From positions 1 to 64,000 of the forward strand of contig NZ_JAESVD010000003.1 of the NCBI RefSeq assembly GCF_016765635.1: a stretch of 64,000 nt of DNA, read 5' to 3'. This document shows, one piece after another, positions 55,194 to 64,000 of the stretch (within the stretch, counting starts at the first letter, position 1; the number at the start of each line of letters is the position of its first letter). The translations under genes were made by a program, and so were the position numbers. The DNA is from Shewanella schlegeliana. GTDB lineage: Bacteria > Pseudomonadota > Gammaproteobacteria > Enterobacterales > Shewanellaceae. The notes under the pieces were generated by a model. It did no database searches, had not been told where the DNA came from, and saw nothing but the letters and a program-made list of their open reading frames with translations.

Positions 55194-56027
55194 ATGAATT
55201 ACAAACAACCACTAGCCATGACCCTTATCACTCTGGCTGTAAGTAGCAGTAGCTTCGCTGCAGACTATCAAAATGTTAATGATATTCCGTTCCAAGATAG
55301 TAACTTTAAAAGCTGCGTATTAGCACAAAAGCTGCAGGATCCTGCTGCAATCACTAAGCTAGTTTGCCGTCAAGCTAAGGTGAATAATGTTGATGAACTA
55401 AACTACTTTCCGGCACTTGAAGTATTGTGGATTTCTGGCCCACAATTGACTCAGGTCGACTTGAGCAACAACCCAAAGCTTAGTGAACTTTCAATCACCA
55501 AATCCAAACTATCCCATCTGGACGTAAGTAAAAATACTCAACTAAAAGAACTCAATATTAGCTTCAACCAAGTCATGGATATCGATCTTAGCCATAACCC
55601 AAAGTTGACCGATATCAGCGTGGTTGGCAATCAACTGACTCAGTTAGATCTTAGCCAAAATCCTGAGCTTAAATACCTTTGGGCAAAAGAGAACCAACTC
55701 ACCGCTATGGACTTTAGCCACAACCCAGCGTTAGTCCAAGTAGGTTTAACTGACAATCAACTAACCGATATTGATGTCAGTCAGAATAGTGAGTTAAATA
55801 GTTTAGCGTTAATGTATAACCCGCTAACAGCTGTGGATGTAAGCCATAATCCAAAACTGACTAAGCTACACCTGACTGACAATAAACTCACTACTATCGA
55901 TGTTAGCCACAATCCAAAACTAAGAGCTCTTTGGGCAACCGGCAATCCACTGACAGAGCTTAATATCAGCAATAACCCTTCGCTCAATGATTATGAAGTC
56001 GATGAAGGCGTTAAAGTCAGCGAGTAA
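55194..56027 (+). CDS. exported leucine-rich repeat protein
   Basis: A 277-residue protein with a signal peptide (MNYKQPLAMTLITLAVSSSSFA), a capping region with two Cys, and then about eight to nine repeats of 20-21 residues built on LDLSHNPKLTxLxVxxNQLT. This is the SDS22-like or bacterial LRR type, forming a short solenoid. Start chosen at 55194 because it yields the signal peptide. Such proteins bind protein partners in the periplasm or outside. The target is unknown. Confidence 0.85.
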   Translation: MNYKQPLAMTLITLAVSSSSFAADYQNVNDIPFQDSNFKSCVLAQKLQDPAAITKLVCRQAKVNNVDELNYFPALEVLWISGPQLTQVDLSNNPKLSELSITKSKLSHLDVSKNTQLKELNISFNQVMDIDLSHNPKLTDISVVGNQLTQLDLSQNPELKYLWAKENQLTAMDFSHNPALVQVGLTDNQLTDIDVSQNSELNSLALMYNPLTAVDVSHNPKLTKLHLTDNKLTTIDVSHNPKLRALWATGNPLTELNISNNPSLNDYEVDEGVKVSE

Positions 56028-56081
56028 TTTAACCACTCTCGAATTATTTATATGAATTTTTAGACTAGAAAATACATATAT

Positions 56082-56118
56082 AAAAAGTTCGGCACTTGCA
56101 CAAAGTGTCGGGCTTTTT
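56082..56118 (+). terminator. terminator after the LRR gene
   Basis: AAAAAGTTCGGCACTT pairs with AAGTGTCGGGCTTTTTT, with wobble pairs, ending in six T. The rest to 56399 shows nothing further. Confidence 0.8.
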
Positions 56119-56399
56119 TACAACCGGATAAGCAACGGATACTGAAGCCTATCGCTTAAATGACTATCATTTAAATGACAACTGTTTAGAAGACAGCCTC
56201 CACATTGCTGGCTAGCAAACATCAATGAAGGGCTAAGAGATTTTCCCACTGTATTTCGCCATCACAACTTTTCCCTGAAGATGCCGAACATGAGTTGCTC
56301 ACAGGTATCCATTTTTCTTTAAAATAAAGTATGTAAGCTATTAAAAACCATTCTAGCCTGGTTTATTGCCTTTTGAATGTAAGACTTAAAGCGAAACCC

Positions 56400-56864
56400 C
56401 TACCTAGCATTTTCAGCTTGCTCTTTCTTCTCGTGTTCTAGTTTTTGATTAATCAACTCTGTAAGCTGAGCAGATAGGGCGCCAATTTGTAACTCTAGCG
56501 CCTTTCGCTTTTCAGCACCTGCTTCAGTGTTATCGCCCTCTAAACACTGTAAAGCTTGTCGAAGTTCATCAAGCTGCTTTTTTAGCATCTCAATAACTTC
56601 ATCAATTTTTTTCTTTGGCTCCTGACTGGCTTCCGGTGGTTCACTACTCACCTCTTTCAAGCCCCCTCCTCCATGGAGTACTTTACCTAAGTCAGACGCT
56701 AACGCTTCGTGACCCGCAGCCGAAATAGATACGGTATCATTTGTCTGGCTTACCTCCTGCTTAGAATGGCTGTCAACAGCTGAACGGTTCGCCACTTTAA
56801 CTCGCATTTGACTGTAATCACCTGTCGCAGGTAAGTCACTTGCGTTCATTATTGGGATATTCAT
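56400..56864 (-). CDS. coiled-coil protein of unknown function
   Basis: A 154-residue protein; ATG at 56864 with AAGGA upstream. The N-terminal half is polar and probably disordered, with a NDTVSISAAGHEAL motif that resembles segments in FlgM and related flagellar or FlxA-like proteins. Residues 85-150 form one long charged coiled coil (EVIEMLKKQLDELRQALQCL). No signal peptide. Alone between two noncoding regions. The flagellar resemblance is weak and by eye. Confidence 0.6.
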   Translation of the reverse strand: MNIPIMNASDLPATGDYSQMRVKVANRSAVDSHSKQEVSQTNDTVSISAAGHEALASDLGKVLHGGGGLKEVSSEPPEASQEPKKKIDEVIEMLKKQLDELRQALQCLEGDNTEAGAEKRKALELQIGALSAQLTELINQKLEHEKKEQAENAR

Positions 56865-57278
56865 CAAAGTTCCTTCTCTTATTATAGTTTTCCCGCCTAC
56901 CTAGTTAGCACTCACCGCTAAAATAGCGAGCAACATTACACAAACAAAGGTAAGCACTTGTATCAACAACTATCGACAAGTTAGCAAACTACCTTAAATG
57001 AACTGTTCAGAATTGTGACCTAAGGCAAAAAAGAGTTGCAATAAACCAACTCAACTTTAGAAGCCAATATGAGTAATTGACCCGTTATTAGAAACATAAC
57101 TTACCTGAATTAATTACTGTAAAAACCAGATAACCATAGCCTTTTCCTGCCTGTAAAAAACAATAACTATTCACAAGACATAAAACACCAAACTTTACCA
57201 GACAAGCTAAAAAGCGTTAATACCGTGTTAAAAAATGAAAAATACGATTAATAGTTAATCATCTGAACATCTACGCAC

Positions 57279-57313
57279 TGAATTTTTAATCATTTTGAAT
57301 GAATAATTATTGA
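57279..57313 (+). promoter_or_regulatory. ArgR operator: two ARG boxes before the ABC transporter
   Basis: TGAATTTTTAATCA at 57279-57292 and TGAATAATTATTGA at 57300-57313 are close to the consensus TGAAT-wwww-ATTCA. They start exactly 21 bp apart, the spacing ArgR hexamers need. They lie 62 bases before the ATG, over the likely promoter. The remaining 400 bases back to 56865 hold no gene. Confidence 0.8.
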
Positions 57314-57374
57314 TTTTAACTTTTATCAGTTTATAGTCGATGCCAGTTGAGTATTTTGATTAAGAGAGTTGAAG

Positions 57375-58112
57375 ATGAAGAAGTCAGTATTGGTTGTAGC
57401 AAGCTTAGGTTTAACAGGCGCATTAATGTTAACAGGCTGCGGTAAGAGTGATGATGTACTTGTTGTTGGCACTAATGCTTCATTCCCGCCTTTTGAATAT
57501 GTAGGTGGCGCTAGTGGAGATGAGATTATGGGCTTCGATATCGATTTAGCTCAGCAGATAGCTAAAGATGCAGGTAAAACACTCAAAATTGAGAATATGA
57601 ATTTTGACTCGCTAATCGTAGCGCTCAATGCTGGCAAGGTCGACTTTATCGCCTCTGGCATGACCATCACTCCAGAGCGTCAGGCTAGTGTTAACTTTTC
57701 TGAGCCTTACTATGAAGCCACCCAGATGGTGCTCGTCAATAAAGATAACAACAGTATCAATAGCCTAGATGATCTTAAAGATAAGCATATTGCGGTACAA
57801 CTTGGCTCGACAGGCGACATCATGGCTAAGAGCTACAGCCAACAGGTGACCGCGTTCAACTCAGGCTTCGAAGCCGTGATGGAGCTAAAAAATGCCAAGG
57901 TCGACCTAGTGTTGTTTGACAGCGAACCTGCCATCAGCTTTTTGGAGAAGAATCCACAGCTAAAAATGGTTGAGCTGGATTTTTCACCAGAGTTTTACGG
58001 CTTTGCCGTGGCTAAAGATAAAGTTGAGCTACTAAACAGCATCAACACCAGCTTAAGCACCATGAAGCAAAACGGTGGCTATGACGCCCTCGTTAGCAAG
58101 CATATGAAGTGA
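57375..58112 (+). CDS. amino acid ABC transporter substrate-binding lipoprotein, probably arginine
   Basis: A 245-residue family 3 solute-binding protein with a lipobox (LTGC). Ligand-site features of the basic and polar amino acid group are seen: NASFPPFEY, MGFDIDLAQ, FDSLIVALNAGKVDFIASGMTITPER. Start at ATG 57375; the TTG two codons earlier is less likely. The two ARG boxes upstream make arginine the best guess. It starts the three-gene operon with the permease 7 bases on. Confidence 0.9.
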   Translation: MKKSVLVVASLGLTGALMLTGCGKSDDVLVVGTNASFPPFEYVGGASGDEIMGFDIDLAQQIAKDAGKTLKIENMNFDSLIVALNAGKVDFIASGMTITPERQASVNFSEPYYEATQMVLVNKDNNSINSLDDLKDKHIAVQLGSTGDIMAKSYSQQVTAFNSGFEAVMELKNAKVDLVLFDSEPAISFLEKNPQLKMVELDFSPEFYGFAVAKDKVELLNSINTSLSTMKQNGGYDALVSKHMK

Positions 58113-58119
58113 GCCGGTA

Positions 58120-58800
58120 ATGATAGATGCAATTAACACCTCACTTTTTACCCCCATAGGCGAAGATGGCTTAATCGGAATTTATCTTATTCTGAATGGC
58201 CTTAAAGTCACTTTGATTGTGACCTTCTTTGCCATGATAATCGGTTCAATTCTCGGTGTGGCAACCACCTTGATGAAAATGTCATCAAAGTGGTACCTAC
58301 GCTGGCCCGCTAATTTCTATGTCAGCGTGATCCGCGGAACACCAGTGGTTGTGCAGTTAGTGATCCTTTACTTTATTGTGCTAGCTGCACTGGATGTGGA
58401 TAAGATCACCGCAGCCGTTATCGCCTTCGGTCTTAATAGTGGCGCCTATATCTCAGAGATTATTAGAGCCGGCATTCAAGCCGTCGATAAAGGCCAAATG
58501 GAAGCGGCACGTTCGCTAGGGTTATCACAAGCAGCGACCATGAAAGAGGTGATTTTGCCTCAGGCGATTAAGAATATTCTACCGTCGCTAGGTAACGAGT
58601 TTATCGTGCTACTCAAAGAAACCGCGGTGATTGGCTTTATTGGCGGCGTGGATCTAATGCGTGCAGGAGAGATCATCCGTAGCCGTACCTTTGAAGACAG
58701 TGTACCGCTATTTACCTGCGCACTGATCTATCTGCTACTGACCTATATCTTCACCTTTATGCTGTCGAAATTCGAAACGAGGTTAAAACAAAGTGATTAA
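58120..58800 (+). CDS. amino acid ABC transporter permease
   Basis: A 226-residue HisMQ/GlnP-type permease with about five transmembrane helices. The family motifs RGTPVVVQL and [30 protein letters not shown] (EAA loop contacting the ATPase) are present. One permease gene only, so it acts as a homodimer. It overlaps the ATPase gene by 8 nt. Confidence 0.93.
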   Translation: MIDAINTSLFTPIGEDGLIGIYLILNGLKVTLIVTFFAMIIGSILGVATTLMKMSSKWYLRWPANFYVSVIRGTPVVVQLVILYFIVLAALDVDKITAAVIAFGLNSGAYISEIIRAGIQAVDKGQMEAARSLGLSQAATMKEVILPQAIKNILPSLGNEFIVLLKETAVIGFIGGVDLMRAGEIIRSRTFEDSVPLFTCALIYLLLTYIFTFMLSKFETRLKQSD

Positions 58801-59518
58801 GATTAATGATTTACATAAGAGCTTTGGCGATAACCAAGTGCTAAAGGGCATAAGCGAACAGATTAATCACGGCGAAGTCGTCAGCGTTATTGGCCCCTCC
58901 GGTAGCGGTAAGAGTACATTCCTGCGTTGTATCAACTTGCTTGAGCAGCCTACACAGGGTGAAATCATCATCGATGGTCAATCGATTACCGCTGCAGGGG
59001 CTTGTGTCGACAATCTAAGACAAAAAGTCGGCATGGTGTTCCAAAACTTTAACCTGTTTCCCCATAAGACGGTGAAACAGAATATCACCCTCGCGCCTGT
59101 AAAACTAAAGCTAATGACACAGGCACAAGCGGATATCGAAGCCATGGCTCTGCTTGAGCAGGTCGGCCTAAAAGAGAAAGCCGATGCCTATCCATCGAGT
59201 CTATCGGGTGGCCAGAAGCAGCGGGTCGCCATTGCTAGAGCACTGGCAATGAAACCCGAGCTAATGTTGTTCGATGAGCCAACCTCGGCGCTGGATCCTG
59301 AGATGGTCGGCGATGTACTCGATGTGATGAAGTCGCTAGCCCAAAAAGGCATGACCATGGTGATCGTCACTCACGAAATGGGCTTTGCACGGGATGTATC
59401 AGACAGGGTCATCTTTATGGACGGTGGCGTTATCGTCGAGCAGAATGAACCCGAAGCGCTATTTAGCAACCCACAAGAGGCCAGAACACAGGCGTTTTTA
59501 AGCAAGGTTCTTAGGTAA
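58793..59518 (+). CDS. amino acid ABC transporter ATPase
   Basis: A 241-residue GlnQ/ArtP-like ATPase from a GTG start. Walker [10 protein letters not shown], signature LSGGQKQR, Walker [15 protein letters not shown] and the switch His in VTHEMGF are all in place. Last gene of the operon. Confidence 0.95.
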   Translation: MIKINDLHKSFGDNQVLKGISEQINHGEVVSVIGPSGSGKSTFLRCINLLEQPTQGEIIIDGQSITAAGACVDNLRQKVGMVFQNFNLFPHKTVKQNITLAPVKLKLMTQAQADIEAMALLEQVGLKEKADAYPSSLSGGQKQRVAIARALAMKPELMLFDEPTSALDPEMVGDVLDVMKSLAQKGMTMVIVTHEMGFARDVSDRVIFMDGGVIVEQNEPEALFSNPQEARTQAFLSKVLR

Positions 59519-59679
59519 CTCCTATTGGTAACAGATCTCCAGGGGCTCGCAGTAAATCACAAGCGGTCCCTTTTATCCTCACCAGCATTAGCCCTTCAAT
59601 AGCTACAATCCCCCTCGTGAGCAGCAGCTCTATACTATAATTACAGCTAAGGTTGTTTCGTTTTTTAAGGGGTAACACT

Positions 59680-60159
59680 ATGTCTATATCAGAACGATTG
59701 AATCAATACCTAAATGTTAACAAGGTCGACTATGAACTGGTTCCCCATCCCCACAGCTTTAGCTCATTAAGCTCGGCTATCGCCGCCAACATTCCACCAT
59801 CGAAGCTTGCCAAAGCGGTGATCTTAGAGGATCACGAAGGACGCAGAGTCATGGCAGTATTACCAGCAAATCATAAAGTTAGCCTACGAACGCTAGGAGA
59901 CAAGCTCAACCGAGATCTGCGCTTAATTGAGGAGAAAGAGGTCTATGAGATGTTTGGTGACTGCCAAAAGGGCGCAATTCCCTCATTAGGAGAGGTCTAT
60001 AATCTAGAAGCGGTTTACGACGATCTGTTAGTCGAAGCCAAAGAGATCTACTTTGAGGCGGGCGACCACAACACGCTTGTTCACTTGGCTAGAGAAGACT
60101 TTGTCAGGCTGATTAAAGACGCCAAGCATCTAAGGTTTAGTCACGAGAGTATTCATTAG
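59680..60159 (+). CDS. YbaK/ProX-type aminoacyl-tRNA deacylase
   Basis: A 159-residue protein of the YbaK/EbsC editing family, from the ATG at 59680 (AAGGGG upstream). Family elements: YELVPHPHSFSSLSSA, KAVILEDHEGRRVMAVLPA, and FGDCQKGAIPSLGEVY near residue 100, the region of the active site Lys and substrate loop. It would hydrolyse mischarged tRNA. Specificity cannot be told. Not in an operon. Confidence 0.85.
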   Translation: MSISERLNQYLNVNKVDYELVPHPHSFSSLSSAIAANIPPSKLAKAVILEDHEGRRVMAVLPANHKVSLRTLGDKLNRDLRLIEEKEVYEMFGDCQKGAIPSLGEVYNLEAVYDDLLVEAKEIYFEAGDHNTLVHLAREDFVRLIKDAKHLRFSHESIH

Positions 60160-60407
60160 TATGCACTGCGACTCAGTAAGATAAAGAGTTAAGTTGGGCA
60201 GACTCCCGCTGTCCAACATTGCTATATTTTGACATAGCTCCCCTCTTAAAAATTGATGAAAAACATAGTCAACAGAAAGCTTAATTAACAGTTCCCTTTA
60301 TTTTCAATACCTTAATTAAAAGCTTGGACTTGTTGAATTAGCCATTCGAGTGCATGATTTATACTAGCGAAGAAAAAACACGCAGATAATTGGGCAAGGA
60401 AAGCACT

Positions 60408-60902
60408 ATGCATATTTTTCTCTGGGTTAGCTCTATATTGCTTGCCGCAGGCTTGTTGTTTTTATCGATAAACTCGCAAGCGACACCTAAATCAACTGAC
60501 AAGTCTCCAGCTATTGCTGTGACCATTGAGCTCAATAAATACTTAGGTGGGACCCAGGGCAAGTTGAAAGACAAGTCTGCATTGATCTTCAGATTCGGTA
60601 ATGGCAGTGCCAACAATAATTGCAGCATTATCACCACTGATAACTACCTTAGACACTCTAAAAATCGCTTAGAAAATATCAACCTCAGTGAGTCAAACTT
60701 TTACTTCGATTGTATGTGGGATGGCACTTACTATTTTTTGTCTAATCGCGTTAGGACTTATGCAGAGGTGATAATCAAACAGCCCGATAGCCAATTTCCG
60801 ATGTCGATGCACATAGAAGCTAAGCTGGTCAGCCTAACTGGAGAGCAGGCAAATATCATTAGCGGCGATATCTCCCTCAGAAGGCAGGCTAGAAACAATT
60901 AA
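60408..60902 (+). CDS. exported protein of unknown function
   Basis: A 164-residue protein from the ATG at 60408 (AAGGAA upstream), with an N-terminal signal or anchor (HIFLWVSSILLAAGLLFLSI). The mature part is beta-rich with two Cys (NNCSII, FDCMWD) that may be bridged. No family recognised. A frame extension to TTG 60390 is rejected. Confidence 0.65.
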   Translation: MHIFLWVSSILLAAGLLFLSINSQATPKSTDKSPAIAVTIELNKYLGGTQGKLKDKSALIFRFGNGSANNNCSIITTDNYLRHSKNRLENINLSESNFYFDCMWDGTYYFLSNRVRTYAEVIIKQPDSQFPMSMHIEAKLVSLTGEQANIISGDISLRRQARNN

Positions 60903-61248
60903 CAAAACTAAATCAGCATAAGATTAATAAGCCCATAATTAATAAGCACATAGTTGATAAGCTTAGAATTAACAAGTAAAGCCACCCATTAGCCAAAGCT
61001 ATTTAATTTTGTGCATCGTGACAAAAATCAGCCGCAAAATGCCCCTTAAATGTGACTCTGTTACCAATATCTCATCAAGCCAATCTACTTTAATAAGCCG
61101 CTATGCAATATTAGCGCGCCGCTGCGATCGTCCCCAAAAACAAATTACATAAACCGATTGGGATCCTCATTTTCAATAGATTGTGAGGGCGATACTGTGA
61201 GCACTTTAAGACATCTAGTTATTACTATTACTTCAAGTGTATATATCA
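60903..61248. other. intergenic, small degenerate repeats
   Basis: About 345 bases. Three to four imperfect copies of an ATTAATAAGC-type unit lie at 60922-60978. Otherwise nothing beyond promoter sequence for the next gene. Confidence 0.45.
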
Positions 61249-61815
61249 ATGAAAGACAAAATAAGTAACCTGCTACTGATCTCCGGTCACCCGGATCTCA
61301 GCCGTTCCGTTGCTAACCAGCAAATCCTTGAGCGACTACAAGACTGTAGTCAGATTAAGATCCATAAACTCGATGAGGTATACCCAAGCTATCGAATTGA
61401 TGTTCTAAAGGAACAGGAGTTACTGACTCAAGCCGATATTATCGTGCTGCAGTTTCCACTTTACTGGTCCACCTATCCCGCTTTAATGAAGCTGTGGTTC
61501 GACGAAGTCTTTACCTACAACTTTGCCTTTGGTCCCGAAGGCGACAAGCTCAAAAGCAAGAAGGTTATTCTCTCTATCACCTGTGGGGCGACTGAAAGCT
61601 CTTATCAGCCAGGCGAGTTTAATTTCTTACCGTTAGATCAGTATCTGCAAGCCGCAGTGCACCCTATCAAGGCTGCACAGATGGAAATTATCGATACGGT
61701 AATCACCTTCGAAATGAACTCAACTCCAGATGAAGGGGGCGATCAAAACACCGTCATGCAGTTAGCTCAACAGCATGTTGATCGCTTAACCAACTTATTC
61801 AATCAACTTACTTAA
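61249..61815 (+). CDS. flavodoxin-fold NAD(P)H oxidoreductase (KefF/MdaB-like)
   Basis: A 188-residue protein of the NAD(P)H dehydrogenase (quinone) family. FMN-binding features: LLISGHPDLSRS at the N terminus, FPLYWSTYPALMKLWFDEVF near residue 73, and TCGATESSYQ near 115. ATG at 61249 is chosen; GTG 61237 has no site. It may detoxify quinones or ancillary a Kef channel, but no kef gene is in the window. It lies 53 bases before nupC in the same direction. Confidence 0.88.
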   Translation: MKDKISNLLLISGHPDLSRSVANQQILERLQDCSQIKIHKLDEVYPSYRIDVLKEQELLTQADIIVLQFPLYWSTYPALMKLWFDEVFTYNFAFGPEGDKLKSKKVILSITCGATESSYQPGEFNFLPLDQYLQAAVHPIKAAQMEIIDTVITFEMNSTPDEGGDQNTVMQLAQQHVDRLTNLFNQLT

Positions 61816-61868
61816 TTATCCGATTGTCATCAGCTTAATTAATCAATTTCATAATAGGTCTTTCCATC

Positions 61869-63116
61869 ATGTTTCAATCCATATTAGGTATCGCAGCCCT
61901 ACTTATCGTAGGCTACCTTTTCTGTAATGCTAAAAACCAAGTTAACTGGCGCACTGTGGGTGGCGCGCTGATTATTCAACTCGTGATCGCAGGCTTTGTA
62001 CTAGCCACCAGCTTTGGTTCCATCGCATTACTTGCGGTCTCCAACGGAGTTGCCAATGTGCTCGGCTTTGCCGCCAAAGGCATTAGCTTTGTGTTCGGTA
62101 ACCTAGTGACCTTCCAAGTGGAGAACCTAGGCTTTATCTTCGCGTTCCAAGTTCTTCCAGCCATCATCTTCACCGCATCATTAGTCAGCTTGCTGCACTA
62201 TATGGGCATCATGGGCTTGGTTGTAAAAGTACTAGGTGGCGGACTACAAAAGCTAATTGGTTCTTCTAAAGCTGAATCGATGAACGCTATCGCCAACACC
62301 GTATGTGGCGGAACCGAGGCACCACTATTTGTTAAACCTTGGCACCCACACCTAACCAAGTCAGAGATTTTCGCCATCATGGTCGGTGGTTTGGCATCGA
62401 TTGCAGGCTCTGTTCTAGCAGGTCTTGCTGGGATGGGCGTTGAAATTAAATATCTTGTGATGGCGTGCTTTATGAGCGCACCTGCAGGCTTATTATTTGC
62501 CAAATTGATTATCCCAGAAACAGAGCAAACGGTTAATGAAGCTCCAGAACTTCCAGATAATGAAAAGCCATCTAACTTTATCGATGCTATCGCTAAAGGC
62601 GCCATTGCTGGTATGCAAATCGCGGCTGTTGTAGGCGCGCTTTTAATCGCCTGTATCGGCTTAATCGCGATGTTAAACAGCATGATCGGCTGGGCTGGCG
62701 GCTTATTTGGCTTTGAAAACGTGACTCTAGAGCTATTAATGGGCTATGCATTTGCCCCCATAGCTTGGTTAATCGGTGTTCCTTGGGTTGAAGCGATTGT
62801 TGCGGGAAGTTTTATTGCGCAAAAGCTGGTACTGAACGAGTTTGTTGCGTTCGCAGGCTTCGCTCCTTATATCTCAGGTGAGACAGTGGTTGCAGCAACA
62901 GGCGAAGTGATGTCTCCTAAATCTGTTGCAGTTATTACCGTTGCCCTATGTGGTTTCGCTAACATCGGCTCTGTGTCTATGGTGGTTGCGGCGATCAGCA
63001 CCATGATCCCTAACAAGTCTAGCTATATCGCTTCAGTAGGAATGAAAGTACTGTTAGCGGCAACCCTAGCTAACCTGCTATCGGCCACCGTTGTTGGCCT
63101 ATTTATGTCATTCTAA
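61869..63116 (+). CDS. nupC: concentrative nucleoside transporter NupC
   Basis: A 415-residue CNT-family symporter with eight or more transmembrane helices. Nucleoside-site motifs: NTVCGGTEAPLFVKPW near 143-158 and the C-terminal FVAFAGFAPYIS and ALCGFANIGSVSMV. It imports nucleosides with sodium or protons and would feed adenosine deaminase elsewhere in the window. A hairpin follows. Confidence 0.95.
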   Translation: MFQSILGIAALLIVGYLFCNAKNQVNWRTVGGALIIQLVIAGFVLATSFGSIALLAVSNGVANVLGFAAKGISFVFGNLVTFQVENLGFIFAFQVLPAIIFTASLVSLLHYMGIMGLVVKVLGGGLQKLIGSSKAESMNAIANTVCGGTEAPLFVKPWHPHLTKSEIFAIMVGGLASIAGSVLAGLAGMGVEIKYLVMACFMSAPAGLLFAKLIIPETEQTVNEAPELPDNEKPSNFIDAIAKGAIAGMQIAAVVGALLIACIGLIAMLNSMIGWAGGLFGFENVTLELLMGYAFAPIAWLIGVPWVEAIVAGSFIAQKLVLNEFVAFAGFAPYISGETVVAATGEVMSPKSVAVITVALCGFANIGSVSMVVAAISTMIPNKSSYIASVGMKVLLAATLANLLSATVVGLFMSF

Positions 63117-63145
63117 TACTGTCTAATAGTGGCTTAAATACTAAG

Positions 63146-63173
63146 GTGAGGCGTACATTCAGATGCGCCTCAC
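63146..63173 (+). terminator. hairpin after nupC
   Basis: GTGAGGCG pairs with CGCCTCAC over a 12-base loop; the T run is weak. From here to 63426 no gene is seen. A palindromic ATACGT-N4-ACGTAT lies near 63390, just upstream of the next gene. Confidence 0.5.
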
Positions 63174-63426
63174 TTTCACTGAAACCTGTTTGTTGGATTC
63201 AGAGCCCTCACACTCAATCTCCCCCCCGTTTTCTCCGCGCTTTTGAACATAAAACTCTCTTAATCTTTGTAAGTTTTTAAAGTGGCTTGTTTGTTAATTG
63301 TTGTTAACTGGCAGTTATTTAAGCTGTTGATTAGGTAAATAATTATTAGTGATACGTACTCAGTGAACCTTAGGCTAGGATGCACGTCATATACGTAAAG
63401 ACGTATCTTACATTTAGGAATTTGAA

Positions 63427-64000
63427 ATGACTCCACAAGAAAAAGAACTGATTCAAAACGTAGCCGATAAACTAAAAGCGAGCCCTAATAAGCCAAAAGA
63501 TGCCGAAGCGGAAAGCTTAATCAGCCAAGAGATCGCATCTCAAGAAGATATCGTTTACAAGCTAACCCAAGCGGTACTTGTGCAAGAGATGGCGCTTAAA
63601 GAGCTTAAGTCAAAGAGTGACTTCTTACAGACTCAAGTTGAACACTTCAGAAAAGAATCTGAGCGTGGCGCGCTAAGCCGCATGATGGGCGGTGCTAACC
63701 CAGCGCCAGTGCAACCACAGCCTGTACGTCAGCCAAGTGCGTTTGGTAGCTTTATGCAAACCGCTGCGGGCGTAGCTGCTGGTATGGTTGCTGGTAACCT
63801 AATTAGCAACGCACTGTTTGGCGACGAAGCGCCTGCAACTGCAGAAGCAGCGCCAGAAGTTGCTCCTGAAACAGCTCCAGAAACCGATGCTGGTGCAACA
63901 GAAACTGCTGCAGCCGATACCGCTGCGCCAGAAGATTCAGGTTCAAGCTTCTTAGGTGATAACTCAGATTTCGCTTCTGAGTATGCTAGCGAAGACACTT
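63427..64000 (+). CDS. DUF2076-family protein (3' end beyond the window)
   Basis: A partial frame of 191 codons, still open at 64000. Start ATG 63427 with AGGAATTTG before it. The N terminus MTPQEKELIQNVADKLKASP and the ISQEIASQEDIVYKLTQAVLVQE helix match the DUF2076 family. A Pro/Gln linker, a glycine-alanine membrane-like stretch (TAAGVAAGMVAGNLISNALFG) and an acidic Ala/Glu/Thr-rich low-complexity tail follow. Periplasmic or envelope-associated in other bacteria; function unknown. Confidence 0.85.
   Translation, partial: MTPQEKELIQNVADKLKASPNKPKDAEAESLISQEIASQEDIVYKLTQAVLVQEMALKELKSKSDFLQTQVEHFRKESERGALSRMMGGANPAPVQPQPVRQPSAFGSFMQTAAGVAAGMVAGNLISNALFGDEAPATAEAAPEVAPETAPETDAGATETAAADTAAPEDSGSSFLGDNSDFASEYASEDT

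Noticed and set aside
63384..63412. MetJ-like ACGT-rich sequence before the DUF2076 gene
   Set aside because: Only one 8-mer fits well and the neighbours do not follow the 8-bp phasing; no link of DUF2076 to methionine.

Overview
The window looks like a chromosome segment of a marine gammaproteobacterium, most likely Shewanella. This is inferred from gene content (MetJ- and ArgR-type operators, a riboswitch-led B12 salvage cluster, urease, cobalamin-dependent MetH, NupC) and from the look of the proteins, not from a database search. It splits sharply at base 25300: everything to the left is an AT-rich mobile element, everything to the right is ordinary chromosome.

Bases 1-25300 are the larger part of a Tn7-like, type I-F3 CRISPR-associated transposon. 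The tnsA-tnsB-tnsC operon lies against the element end at 25300. That end carries four TnsB-type repeats spaced about 21 bp, terminates in ACA (TGT on the other strand) and abuts a candidate 5-bp target duplication. The RNA-guided half, tniQ-cas8f-cas7f-cas6f, is followed by a three-repeat, two-spacer CRISPR array and a strong terminator. The last spacer, flanked by a diverged repeat, encodes the peptide VSEVQPINHAF. The same stretch of the adjacent chromosomal btuR gene encodes VSEVQSVKHAF, and the protospacer lies exactly 50 bp from the transposon end. The element therefore appears to home to btuR (cobO) with its own guide RNA. An Xre-type regulator has CTAAG-N5-CTTAG operators at its own promoter and in front of tniQ. 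The opposite element end is not visible, so the element continues beyond base 1.

Cargo, left to right: a decayed ORF; a graspetide (ATP-grasp RiPP) cluster of a three-repeat precursor, an ATP-grasp ligase and a membrane protein resembling Pycsar-type effectors; a HEPN protein with multiple zinc ribbons; beyond the Cas genes, a three-gene operon (RNase H-like protein, Hanks-type kinase, unlisted 58-residue protein); an unknown 269-residue protein; a 1921-residue nuclease-STAND protein of the Avs/AVAST kind; then Xre and a two-gene module with a superfamily II helicase. Most of these look like antiphage or competition functions.

Bases 25311-33725 are a cobalamin salvage and import operon read leftwards from a cobalamin riboswitch: btuD, btuC, cobT, cobS, cobU, cobQ, btuR, with cobC upstream of the riboswitch. 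Intergenic CCTAGG-rich tandem repeats sit at two places. metH (33986-37741), preceded by three tandem met boxes, is the natural consumer of the cofactor.

Bases 37812-49820 hold a GNAT-like protein, a tiny exported HPGHG protein, the urease cluster ureDABCEFG, a protein made of three fused RidA domains, and an MscK-like channel. Bases 50101-64000 hold housekeeping and envelope genes: a DUF465 protein, adenosine deaminase, TM2 and RDD membrane proteins, a lipoprotein, an exported leucine-rich repeat protein, an ArgR-controlled amino acid ABC transporter, a YbaK-like deacylase, a flavodoxin-fold oxidoreductase, NupC, and a DUF2076 protein cut by the window edge.
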